A DNA stretch of 20,572 nucleotides. It comes from JAYEHC01 sp964490635 (GTDB taxonomy: Bacteria > Patescibacteriota > Minisyncoccia > JAHIHE01 > JAGLIN01). Below, piece by piece: positions 14,639 to 20,448 of the stretch. The stretch covers positions 1-20,572 of the forward strand of contig CAZBCK010000016.1 in the NCBI GenBank assembly GCA_964490635.1, given 5' to 3'. The position numbers and the translations under genes are program-made. Within the stretch, counting starts at the first letter, position 1. Each line of letters starts with the position of its first letter. The notes under the pieces are model-generated. The model did not search any database. It was not told where the DNA came from and saw nothing but the letters and a program-made list of their open reading frames with translations.

Positions 14639-16144
14639 ATGAAAAATGAAGATAATAAAAAATATCCGGATGAGAGAAAAAGTTTAGATGAAAATAGTTC
14701 TCCGAACCTTGATCCTGAAAACGAAATAAAAAGCAGACCAAAAAAAGAATTGCTTGACTCTTCCAATGATGCCGAGGAATTAAAAAATGAAAGTAATGAT
14801 GTCCTTGATATGATGAAAAAGAAAAAAGGCAAAGATTTGACAATTCCGATTATCCTAGGAGTCGTCTTTCTGATAATTGTTACAGTTATTGGTCTTTATC
14901 TTTTAAAAGATAAAGATATTTCTCTAATTGGAGAAAAAAATTATCAGCAAAAGATCCTAAACTCTTCTATGATAGCAATGAGTGATATTGATAGTTATTC
15001 GTTTGGAGGAGATTTAAATGTTGATCTTGCTACAGGGGAAGATGAAGAAGGATTCTCCTTGGCGATGAAATTTGACGGACAAGCGGATGGGGGTGATACG
15101 GATAACACTAAAAGTTCTTTCAATGTCAAGCCGGAAATAGCCATTTCTACGGAAGGTGGAAATGAAGATGTTTCTTTTGATTTTTCAATGAGATCATTTG
15201 GTAAAATCGGAGAAGAGATGATTTATCTTAAATTAAATGATTTTGATTTGGGCGCGACGGGGTTGATATATGGAGAAATGATTGTTCCTTATAAAAATAA
15301 GTGGTATTTTCTGGATATGAAAAAGCTAAAAGAAGAAAGCAGTTTCCCGCTAGAAGAAAATGATTTCGATGTTAAAAAAATAGCAGAAGAAATTAAAGAT
15401 CTTTCCAAAAAATATGAAATGATTAAATTCCGGAAAGATTTGGGTGATACGAAATTAAACGATGCGGATGTTTATCATTATCAAGTAAAAATAGATTCTG
15501 AAGCGGCTTTTGATTTTTATGTTGAGCTTTTGAAAACAATAGTTCCTAAAATTAACCCAACTGCTAACTTTGAAGATTTTGATGCTGAGATAGAAGAAAA
15601 CCAGGAAGAAATTTTAGCGGTAGCGAATGAAGTTTTGGCTAATGTAAAAACGGAGATTTGGATTGGAAAAGAGGATAAGATGATTTATAAAATAGCGATG
15701 AGTGGAAAATTTGATGAGGAATTTATGGAAAGATTGGAGAGAGAAATACATAACGGATTTTATGATGAGATTGAAGTTGAAGAAAATAATATAAATAATA
15801 CCAACGCTGAATTATCTTTTGATATGTCAATAACAATGTCCGATTTCAATCAACCGATTAGTATTTCCAAACCGGAAAAATCGGAAGATTTGATGAAAGT
15901 TTTGGAAGAAGCAATGGCGGGAGTCATGGGTGGGATGATGTTACCTGAACCAGCAACTGGATTAAAAGGCGACTTAGATCAAGATGAATTAACTATTGAA
16001 CAAGAAGCGTTTTACGGCACTGATCCAAATAATCCGGACACGGATGGAGATGGACATAGTGATGGAGATGAAGTGTCAAAAGGATACGATCCGCTTCTGC
16101 CGGGAGAGGCAAAGCTGGATTATGATAAGTTGTTTAATAATTAG
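14639..16144 (+). CDS. Membrane-anchored exported protein with C-terminal TSP3-like calcium-binding repeats
   Basis: This 501-residue protein has a highly charged cytoplasmic N terminus (1-66), a single membrane helix (about 67-89) flanked by lysines, and a large acidic outside domain of probable beta structure (about 95-440). At the end (from about residue 445) are calcium-binding repeats of the thrombospondin type 3/dockerin kind: DLDQDELTIEQ, then GTDPNNPDTDGDGHSDGDE. Such tails are frequent on bacterial cell-surface proteins and often bind calcium or help attachment. The middle domain is not recognised; its alternating strands recall LppX/LolA-like lipoprotein domains, which is only a guess. 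An upstream TTG start would begin inside the MITE, so the ATG at 14639, with the same leader type as the gene at 6627, is used. Confidence 0.85.
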   Translation: MKNEDNKKYPDERKSLDENSSPNLDPENEIKSRPKKELLDSSNDAEELKNESNDVLDMMKKKKGKDLTIPIILGVVFLIIVTVIGLYLLKDKDISLIGEKNYQQKILNSSMIAMSDIDSYSFGGDLNVDLATGEDEEGFSLAMKFDGQADGGDTDNTKSSFNVKPEIAISTEGGNEDVSFDFSMRSFGKIGEEMIYLKLNDFDLGATGLIYGEMIVPYKNKWYFLDMKKLKEESSFPLEENDFDVKKIAEEIKDLSKKYEMIKFRKDLGDTKLNDADVYHYQVKIDSEAAFDFYVELLKTIVPKINPTANFEDFDAEIEENQEEILAVANEVLANVKTEIWIGKEDKMIYKIAMSGKFDEEFMERLEREIHNGFYDEIEVEENNINNTNAELSFDMSITMSDFNQPISISKPEKSEDLMKVLEEAMAGVMGGMMLPEPATGLKGDLDQDELTIEQEAFYGTDPNNPDTDGDGHSDGDEVSKGYDPLLPGEAKLDYDKLFNN

Positions 16145-16150
16145 TCACTA

Positions 16151-16254
16151 TTCTACGGCGCTTTAGCGCACGGTTCGCAAGGTTTTAACTTTGCGAGATA
16201 AAGATAATCTGTTAGGATAAATCCTAATGAACCCTCAGCTAAAGCTGGGTAGAA
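16151..16254. repeat. Paired REP (BIME-like) element with GTAG tetranucleotides
   Basis: Two small palindromes with the shared core GCTAAAGC face each other. On the right, CAGCTAAAGCTG (16236-16247) is followed after one base by GTAG. On the left, GCGCTTTAGCGC (16158-16169) is preceded after one base by CTAC, so it reads GCGCTAAAGCGC-C-GTAG on the minus strand. A stem-loop next to GTAG is the hallmark of REP sequences handled by RAYT (TnpA_REP) transposases. Two more hairpins lie between them (16175-16196 and 16212-16227), and TTCTAC/GTAGAA closes the whole unit. Confidence 0.7.
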
Positions 16255-16289
16255 AAAGTATATCTAAAATCTAAACTAATCAACTAACA

Positions 16290-16455
16290 TGTAAGGTTTC
16301 AGAGCGTTGTTTATACTTTATAGGAACTTTTTAGAGAAAGAGTTTTTAATGCCGAATGGTGATTTTATATTGTTTAAGAGTAAAAACCCCCTAAACTCAA
16401 TTTTAGACCTTATAAGGAATATCTAAAACTGTAAACAACGCTCTGAAATCTTACA
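16290..16455. mobile_element. MITE with 7-bp target site duplication, inserted in the slipin leader
   Basis: This 166-bp element has terminal inverted repeats TGTAAG(G/A)TTTCAGAG followed by CGTTGTTTA. It is flanked by an exact direct repeat ACTAACA (16283-16289 and 16456-16462), the expected target duplication. Removing the element and one copy restores TCAACTAACAATAAAACTATG, almost identical to the leader of rubrerythrin at 1862-1882. It has no ORF. It differs from the GGACTT family elsewhere in the window, so it must be moved by another transposase. Confidence 0.85.
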
Positions 16456-16470
16456 ACTAACAATAAAACT

Positions 16471-17238
16471 ATGTTAGACATCCTATTATTCTGGCTAATA
16501 ATCATGGTACTATTTGTGCTGGTAGCCAGTATCAAACAAATCAACGAGTATGAACGGGGAATCAAATTCCAGCTGGGAAAGTATATCGGTATGATGGATC
16601 CGGGTTGGAGAATTATTATTCCCATTTTCCAGTCATATCAAAAAGTTGACATTAGAGTAAAAGCGGTTGATGTTCCGGATCAAGATGCGATTACGAAAGA
16701 TAATGTTTCAATCAATGTTAATGCGGTGTTATATTATAAAGTTAGTAATGCAGAAGCGGCTATTCTAAAAGTGGAATATTTTGATTATGCTGTTTCACAA
16801 TTGTCGCAAACAACAATGAGAGATGTGGTTGGGGAAGTAAGCTTGGATAAATTATTAATGAACAGAGATGATGTTTCACAAAGAATACAAGAAATTGTGG
16901 ACAAAGCGACGGATCCATGGGGAATAAAAATTGTTTCAGTTGATCTGAAGCATATTGAATTACCTGAAGATATGAAACGGGTTATTGCCAAACAAGCGGA
17001 AGCGGAAAGAGAGAAACGAGCGGTTATTATTAAAGCGGAGGGAGAAGTTATCGCTGCTGATGATATGTCAAAGGCGGCTGAGATTTTGGCAAAATCAAAC
17101 GGAGCTTTGCATTTGAGAACTCTGCAGTCAATAAACGATCTAAGTTCCGATCAGTCAAATACGGTCATCTTCGCAATTCCGTTGGAAGTTTTAAGAGCGT
17201 TTGAAGGTCTTAAAAATATTAGTGGAAATAGGGAATAG
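16471..17238 (+). CDS. Slipin/stomatin family membrane protein (SPFH/band 7 domain)
   Basis: This 255-residue protein has an N-terminal membrane anchor (about 3-23) and a full SPFH domain (about 25-190), followed by a helical, Ala/Glu-rich segment (AKQAEAEREKRAVIIKAEGE) typical of stomatin-type oligomerisation. Conserved blocks include NEYERGIKFQLGKY, DPGWR, LDKLLMNRD and WGIKIVSVDLKHIELPEDM. Prokaryotic slipins form rings on the membrane and are thought to organise membrane proteins or partner with NfeD proteases; no nfeD gene is next to it. Its leader was split by the MITE at 16290-16455, so the promoter may now be changed. It ends with a clear terminator at 17253-17296. Confidence 0.95.
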   Translation: MLDILLFWLIIMVLFVLVASIKQINEYERGIKFQLGKYIGMMDPGWRIIIPIFQSYQKVDIRVKAVDVPDQDAITKDNVSINVNAVLYYKVSNAEAAILKVEYFDYAVSQLSQTTMRDVVGEVSLDKLLMNRDDVSQRIQEIVDKATDPWGIKIVSVDLKHIELPEDMKRVIAKQAEAEREKRAVIIKAEGEVIAADDMSKAAEILAKSNGALHLRTLQSINDLSSDQSNTVIFAIPLEVLRAFEGLKNISGNRE

Positions 17239-17252
17239 AAAATTTATTTATG

Positions 17253-17296
17253 GCAAGACCTATGTTTTACACAATTCAGGTCTTGCTTTATTTTTG
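17253..17296 (+). terminator. Intrinsic terminator of the slipin gene
   Basis: A perfect 9-bp stem GCAAGACCT/AGGTCTTGC with a 16-nt loop is followed directly by TTTATTTTTG, starting 15 bp after the slipin stop codon. Confidence 0.9.
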
Positions 17297-17362
17297 TAGA
17301 TATGTTATAAATAACAAGTAAAAAATGTTTCTGTTATTAAGTTATTGATTATAAATTACTCT

Positions 17363-17435
17363 GGGGCGTTAGCTCAGTTGGTAGAGCAACAGCCTTTTAA
17401 GCTGATGGTCACAGGTTCGAGTCCTGTACGCCCCA
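17363..17435 (+). tRNA. tRNA-Lys (anticodon TTT)
   Basis: The 73-nt sequence folds into a complete cloverleaf: acceptor GGGGCGT/ACGCCCC, D stem GCTC/GAGC, anticodon loop CTTTTAA with anticodon TTT, and T arm ACAGG-TTCGAGT-CCTGT, with discriminator A. The outermost anticodon-stem pair is an A-A mismatch. It strongly resembles bacterial tRNA-Lys. The 3' CCA is not encoded and must be added by the CCA-adding enzyme. Confidence 0.97.
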
Positions 17436-17446
17436 CTGGATAGCTT

Positions 17447-17528
17447 GTAAAGTAGAAAGTTACAAAGTTAAAAGTTATTTTTTCTGACTTTATAAACTTT
17501 ATAAACTTTATAATTTTTTACTTTATAC
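17447..17528. repeat. Imperfect AT-rich inverted repeat between the two tRNA genes
   Basis: The left part (GTAAAGTAGAAAGTTAC, then AAAGTTAAAAGTT) is an imperfect inverse of the right part, which contains ACTTTATAA three times in tandem (17488-17514) and ends TTTACTTTATAC. It may fold into a long weak hairpin in the transcript between the tRNAs. A similar AAAGTTAAAAGTT string occurs inside the U32 gene near 12005-12030. Confidence 0.45.
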
Positions 17529-17535
17529 TAATTTC

Positions 17536-17609
17536 GGGCGCTTAGCTCAGTTGGCTAGAGCATCTCGTTTACACCGAGAGGGTCGGGGGTTCGAATCCCT
17601 CAGCGCCCA
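17536..17609 (+). tRNA. tRNA-Val (anticodon TAC)
   Basis: The 74-nt sequence folds into a full cloverleaf: acceptor GGGCGCT/AGCGCCC, D stem GCTC/GAGC, anticodon stem TCTCG/CGAGA with loop TTTACAC and anticodon TAC, and T arm with TTCGAAT. Discriminator A; CCA is not encoded. It lies 100 bp after tRNA-Lys and may share its transcript. Confidence 0.97.
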
Positions 17610-17688
17610 CAAAAATTAACCTGCAGCTCATAACCAATGACTCGTAATATTTTTTGTGTTGTGAATTATCTGGTTACAGTTGTTGTTG

Positions 17689-17717
17689 TTGACTTAATTT
17701 GAAAATGTGTGTATTGT
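17689..17717 (+). promoter_or_regulatory. Promoter of secE-nusG
   Basis: TTGACT (17689-17694) and TATTGT (17712-17717) are separated by 17 bp. Transcription would begin near 17724, leaving a leader of about 230 nt that contains a small hairpin at 17726-17738 and the inverted repeat at 17793-17902. Confidence 0.6.
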
Positions 17718-17725
17718 AATAGCAT

Positions 17726-17738
17726 AGCCCGAAGGGCT
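17726..17738 (+). other. Small hairpin with T-tract at the start of the secE-nusG leader
   Basis: AGCCC-GAA-GGGCT followed by GTTTT forms a compact terminator-like hairpin at the predicted transcription start. It could protect the 5' end or act as a weak early terminator. Confidence 0.4.
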
Positions 17739-17792
17739 GTTTTAAAAATCAAAAATTATATTTAAAACTTCCTCACTTTAACTAATCCCCAC

Positions 17793-17902
17793 GCAATAGA
17801 GACTCGATCTCTCCACTCTAATCTTATTACTATAGTTTATCTTTATATATAAAGTAATACTTTAAATAAAAAATAATCGTATAGAGACTGAGTCTCTATT
17901 GC
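17793..17902. repeat. 110-bp inverted-repeat element in the secE leader
   Basis: GCAATAGAGACTC followed by GATCTCT (17793-17812) matches the inverse of 17883-17902 at 18 of 20 positions. The right end is itself a perfect palindrome, AGAGACT-G-AGTCTCT. The 70-bp interior is very AT-rich and has no ORF. No target duplication is evident. Apart from this element, the promoter and the small hairpin, I see nothing in 17610-17954. Confidence 0.6.
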
Positions 17903-17954
17903 AAGATATTTGGATTTTGCAGTTCAAGATAATTAAGTTTTATAATTCAATAAA

Positions 17955-18146
17955 ATGAATTTTGTAAAAAACATAAAACAATATATTGCTGAAGTAAAAT
18001 CGGAAGCAAAAAAAGTAAGTTGGCCAACAAAAAAAGTAGCTATTAAAGATTCAATTATAGTCGTAGTCGCCAGTTTGGCTACCGCTGCGTTTTTAGGCGG
18101 GGTTGATTATCTGCTTGTATATCTGATTAAAAAATTTGTTATGTAA
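17955..18146 (+). CDS. secE: Preprotein translocase subunit SecE
   Basis: This 63-residue protein matches short bacterial SecE: an amphipathic N-terminal helix with the conserved EVKSEAKKVSWPTKKVA segment (about 13-29), and a single membrane helix (about 34-58). SecE clamps SecY in the SecYEG channel of the cytoplasmic membrane. As in most bacteria it directly precedes nusG, here by 26 bp, and is probably cotranscribed with it. Upstream tRNA genes are also typical of this locus. Confidence 0.96.
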   Translation: MNFVKNIKQYIAEVKSEAKKVSWPTKKVAIKDSIIVVVASLATAAFLGGVDYLLVYLIKKFVM

Positions 18147-18172
18147 TTATTTAATAATGTAATTTTAAATTT

Positions 18173-18718
18173 ATGCCAAAACAAACAATTGATTTTGGAA
18201 GAAATTGGTATGTATTGCACACCTATTCAGGATACGAAGATAATGTTTGTCGGAATTTAAAACAAAGAATTGAGTCTATGGGAATGGAAGATAAAATATT
18301 TAATGTAATGGTTCCCAAAGAAAAGAAGATAAAAATTAAAAACGGAAAAAGAAAGGTTGTAGAAGAGAGAATTTTTCACGGCTATGTTTTGGTTGAAATG
18401 ATTGTCACTGATGATTCTTGGTATGTTGTCAGGAACACACCGAATGTGACAGGATTTGTCGGTTCGGGAACGACTCCAACTCCAATCTCAGAAGATGAAA
18501 TAAATTCATTGAAAAAGAGAATGGGTATTAAAGAACCAAAATATAAAATTGATGTTTTAATCGGAGATGTTGTAAAAGTTACTGATGGACCATTTAATGG
18601 TTTTGATGGAAAAGTTGACGGAATTGACGAGGAAAAAGGAAAGATCAAAATTCTTGTCCAGATGTTTGGTCGCGAGACACCGTTAGAATTGGATTTTCTA
18701 CAAATAAAAAAGATCTAG
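18173..18718 (+). CDS. nusG: Transcription termination/antitermination protein NusG
   Basis: This 181-residue protein contains an NGN domain (about 8-115; start WYVLHTYSGYED, later YVLVEM and VRNTPNVTGFVG) and a C-terminal KOW domain (about 125-180; GDVVKVTDGPFNGFDGKV). NusG binds RNA polymerase, suppresses or enhances pausing, and links transcription to Rho or to the ribosome. The ribosomal protein genes rplK and rplA that usually follow are absent; a clpP remnant and repeats come next, so the usual order is broken here. Confidence 0.97.
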   Translation: MPKQTIDFGRNWYVLHTYSGYEDNVCRNLKQRIESMGMEDKIFNVMVPKEKKIKIKNGKRKVVEERIFHGYVLVEMIVTDDSWYVVRNTPNVTGFVGSGTTPTPISEDEINSLKKRMGIKEPKYKIDVLIGDVVKVTDGPFNGFDGKVDGIDEEKGKIKILVQMFGRETPLELDFLQIKKI

Positions 18719-18724
18719 TATTAA

Positions 18725-18868
18725 TATAGCAAGTATCAGATAAATAAAATCCTTGCTAAAAATACCAGCCAGCCATTATCAAAAGTTGAAAAAGATTCCG
18801 ACCGCGATTATTATATGAGCGCGGAGGAAGCGAAGAGGTATGGGATTGTGGATAAGATTGTGAAGTGA
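18725..18868 (+). pseudogene. clpP: C-terminal remnant of ClpP protease
   Basis: A 47-codon frame with no start codon, preceded by an in-frame TAA at 18722, ends in a clear ClpP C terminus: NKILAKNTSQPLSKVEKDSD, then RDYYMSAEEAKRYGIVDKIV. In intact ClpP this part follows the catalytic residues, so the Ser-His active site is missing and the fragment cannot be a working peptidase. Its start lies only 6 bp after the nusG stop. It is most likely the leftover of a duplication or rearrangement; a full clpP would be expected elsewhere in the genome. Confidence 0.85.
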
Positions 18869-18933
18869 TGATGTTTGATATATTTAGGATCTAGAATTTT
18901 TCTATTTTGTCATTTCGGAAAATTTCGGAATAC

Positions 18934-18966
18934 TAGATTTGTCATTCCTGTGGAGGCAGGAATCTA
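18934..18966. repeat. Palindromic repeat of the TGTCATTCCTG family, left of the pilin-like gene
   Basis: ATTCCTG and CAGGAAT form a hairpin, enclosed by TAGATT/AATCTA. It is an inverted relative of 19415-19448 on the far side of the pilin-like gene. A degenerate related stretch (TGTCATTTCGG..AATTTCGG) precedes it at 18908-18929. Confidence 0.6.
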
Positions 18967-19020
18967 GATGTAGTTTCATTAGTTATTGTTTTTTTACGAC
19001 TGATCTTTAAGTTTAAAAGT

Positions 19021-19404
19021 ATGATAAATTATATTTTTAAAAAAAGAAATAGATTGAAAATTATTATTGTGTTAGTTTTAACTTTTGTTTTTTATGATAT
19101 TTATAAAATAAAAGCAGCTGATATAACAGAATGGGGAGCTACGCAAATTCCAAAAAATCTTCCAAATAATTCTTGGGAGACTGCCATAAACAATATCCTT
19201 GGTTTTATGGCAATTTTAGCAACTTTAATGGTTATTTACGGAATAGTAAAATTTATTTTAGCCGTAATAAACAAGAAGAACACGAAAGAAAAATGCAAAG
19301 CAAAAAAAATAATTATATACGGTTTTCTTTTAATATTTCTTTTTGCATTTATTTATGCGTTAGTACTTGCTGGAAATACCGCACCACCAATATCATCAGT
19401 TTGA
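19021..19404 (+). CDS. Small membrane protein, T4SS pilin-like (VirB2/TrbC-type organisation)
   Basis: This 127-residue protein has a basic N terminus and a hydrophobic signal-like segment (about 13-30), a short outside region, and two membrane helices (about 58-84 and 94-116) separated by a Lys-rich loop (NKKNTKEKCKAKK). The order INNILGFMA, then YGIVKFI, then a basic loop with KAKKIIIYG matches the small pilin-like proteins, annotated as type IV secretion system pilins, that are common in candidate phyla radiation genomes. No other secretion gene lies nearby, so the role is uncertain; it may be a surface or pilus component. The gene is bracketed by inverted copies of one repeat (18934-18966 and 19415-19448). 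Confidence 0.65.
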   Translation: MINYIFKKRNRLKIIIVLVLTFVFYDIYKIKAADITEWGATQIPKNLPNNSWETAINNILGFMAILATLMVIYGIVKFILAVINKKNTKEKCKAKKIIIYGFLLIFLFAFIYALVLAGNTAPPISSV

Positions 19405-19410
19405 TGATAT
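19390..19410 (+). other. Hairpin spanning the stop codon of the pilin-like gene
   Basis: A perfect 9-bp stem ATATCATCA/TGATGATAT with a 3-nt loop overlaps the TGA stop (19402-19404). There is no T-tract, so it is more likely an mRNA 3'-end stabiliser than a terminator. Confidence 0.45.
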
Positions 19411-19414
19411 CGCG

Positions 19415-19448
19415 TCTGGATTCCTGCTTTCGCAGAAATGACAATCTA
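19415..19448. repeat. Palindromic repeat of the TGTCATTCCTG family, right of the pilin-like gene
   Basis: It reads TCTGGATTCCTGC, then GCAGAAATGACAATCTA, the inverse of the copy at 18934-18966 with a few changes. The pair flanks the pilin-like gene in inverted orientation about 450 bp apart. Confidence 0.6.
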
Positions 19449-19476
19449 AAGTAAAGAAAAATAGTTTTATAAAAAT

Positions 19477-19504
19477 TTGACAAAAAATTTCAATAGGATA
19501 TTAT
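19477..19504 (+). promoter_or_regulatory. rRNA promoter P1
   Basis: Consensus TTGACA (19477-19482) and TATTAT (19499-19504) with a 16-bp spacer, about 320 bp upstream of the 16S rRNA. Confidence 0.65.
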
Positions 19505-19553
19505 GGATATAGAATAGTTAAGCAATAAACAAATTAGAATTATAAAAAATCAT

Positions 19554-19600
19554 TTGTCAAACAGTCAAATGCTTGACAAGTGTTTTGTTTGTGTTACTAT
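19554..19600 (+). promoter_or_regulatory. rRNA promoter P2 with overlapping inverted repeat
   Basis: Consensus TTGACA (19573-19578) and TACTAT (19595-19600) with a 16-bp spacer form a second promoter in tandem with P1. An inverted repeat TTGTCAA (19554-19560)/TTGACAA (19573-19579) covers the -35 box and could be an operator. Confidence 0.65.
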
Positions 19601-19641
19601 GATTGAGCGAGTAGAAATGTTCGTTTTACAGTTTAGAAACA

Positions 19642-19653
19642 GTTCTTTGACAA
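19642..19653 (+). promoter_or_regulatory. rRNA boxA antitermination element
   Basis: GTTCTTTGACAATTTA is very close to the E. coli rrn boxA with its downstream bases (GCTCTTTAACAATTTA), the site where NusB-NusE loads to prevent premature termination. It lies between P2 and the 16S gene, as expected. Hairpins follow at 19763-19778 (CAACGC/GCGTTG) and 19786-19821, which are probable processing stems; apart from promoters and these I see nothing else in 19405-19822. Confidence 0.75.
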
Positions 19654-19828
19654 TTTAATATAAACTACAAATTACAATTTAAAACTACAAATTTTGTGCA
19701 GTTGTCCTGTAAATTCTGTAAATTTATTTTTGCGGAAAACCAAGATTTAAACTTTGTAAGCAACGCGTTGGCGTTGTTTCATTTTTAGATGAAGAATTTA
19801 ATTTATTAAATTTTCATCTTTCTTTATA

Positions 19829-19859
<31 letters not shown>

Positions 19860-20282
19860 TGCGGTGTGGATAAGGCATGCAAGTCGAACGCCCTAGTTTA
19901 CTGGGGAGTGGCGAACTGGTGAGGAACACGTGGGAATCTGCCTTGAAGTCTGGAATAACTCCGAGAAATCGGAGCTAATACCGGATAGTCCCGAAAGGGT
20001 AAAGATTTATCGCTTCAAGATGAGCCCGCGTACTATCAGCTTGTTGGTGGGGTAAAAGCCTACCAAGGCGATGACGGTTAGGAGGCCCGAGAGGGTGTTC
20101 TCCCACATTGGCACTGAGACACTGGCCAAACTCCTACGGGAGGCTGCAGTCGAGAATCTTCGGCAATGCGCGAAAGCGTGACCGAGCGACACCGCGTGAA
20201 TGATGAAGGCCTTCGGGTCGTAAAGTTCTTTTGTTAGGGATAAATGGTAATTGCTTTTTGTGTAGTTAGAATAAAAATAAAC

Positions 20283-20290
20283 AAGGAGGT
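20283..20290 (+). promoter_or_regulatory. Perfect Shine-Dalgarno sequence of the insertion ORF
   Basis: AAGGAGGT lies 8 nt before the ATG at 20299 and is the full complement of the usual anti-SD end of 16S rRNA. None of the other protein genes in the window has such a site. Confidence 0.8.
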
Positions 20291-20298
20291 GAAAACTA

Positions 20299-20448
20299 AT
20301 GTGTGAAGAAGTATGCAAGCGTTGCGGAGGAAGTCCAGTTATCAGCAACGGACTTTGTGTTGATTGTTTTGCAGATGATTGGGAAAAAATTGTTGATGAA
20401 TCCCCAAATAGTGAATTTCAAAACAAAGAGAAACCGGTTAGACAATAG
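20299..20448 (+). CDS. 49-residue zinc-ribbon microprotein encoded inside the 16S rRNA insertion
   Basis: The ORF encodes MCEEVCKRCGGSPVISNGLC, then VDCFADDWEKIVDE and a polar tail. C6-x2-C9 and C20-x2-C23 form a compact zinc ribbon (treble-clef-like knuckles); the rest (24-49) is acidic and then basic, without a membrane segment. It begins with a perfect SD at ideal spacing and ends just before a hairpin. No family is assigned. Possible roles include RNA binding, help in folding or processing of the interrupted rRNA, or being cargo of a mobile intron; these are guesses. A homing endonuclease of LAGLIDADG or GIY-YIG type is not seen. A longer overlapping frame from 20303 lacks motifs and is judged spurious. 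Confidence 0.65.
   Translation: MCEEVCKRCGGSPVISNGLCVDCFADDWEKIVDESPNSEFQNKEKPVRQ

Noticed and set aside
20255..20300. Group II intron 5' boundary (GTGTAG near 20260)
   Set aside because: It does not match GTGYG well, and no domain V-like hairpin or reverse transcriptase is visible before the window ends.
20007..20348. Minus-strand ORF across 16S rRNA
   Set aside because: It is antisense to conserved rRNA sequence and has no protein-like features.
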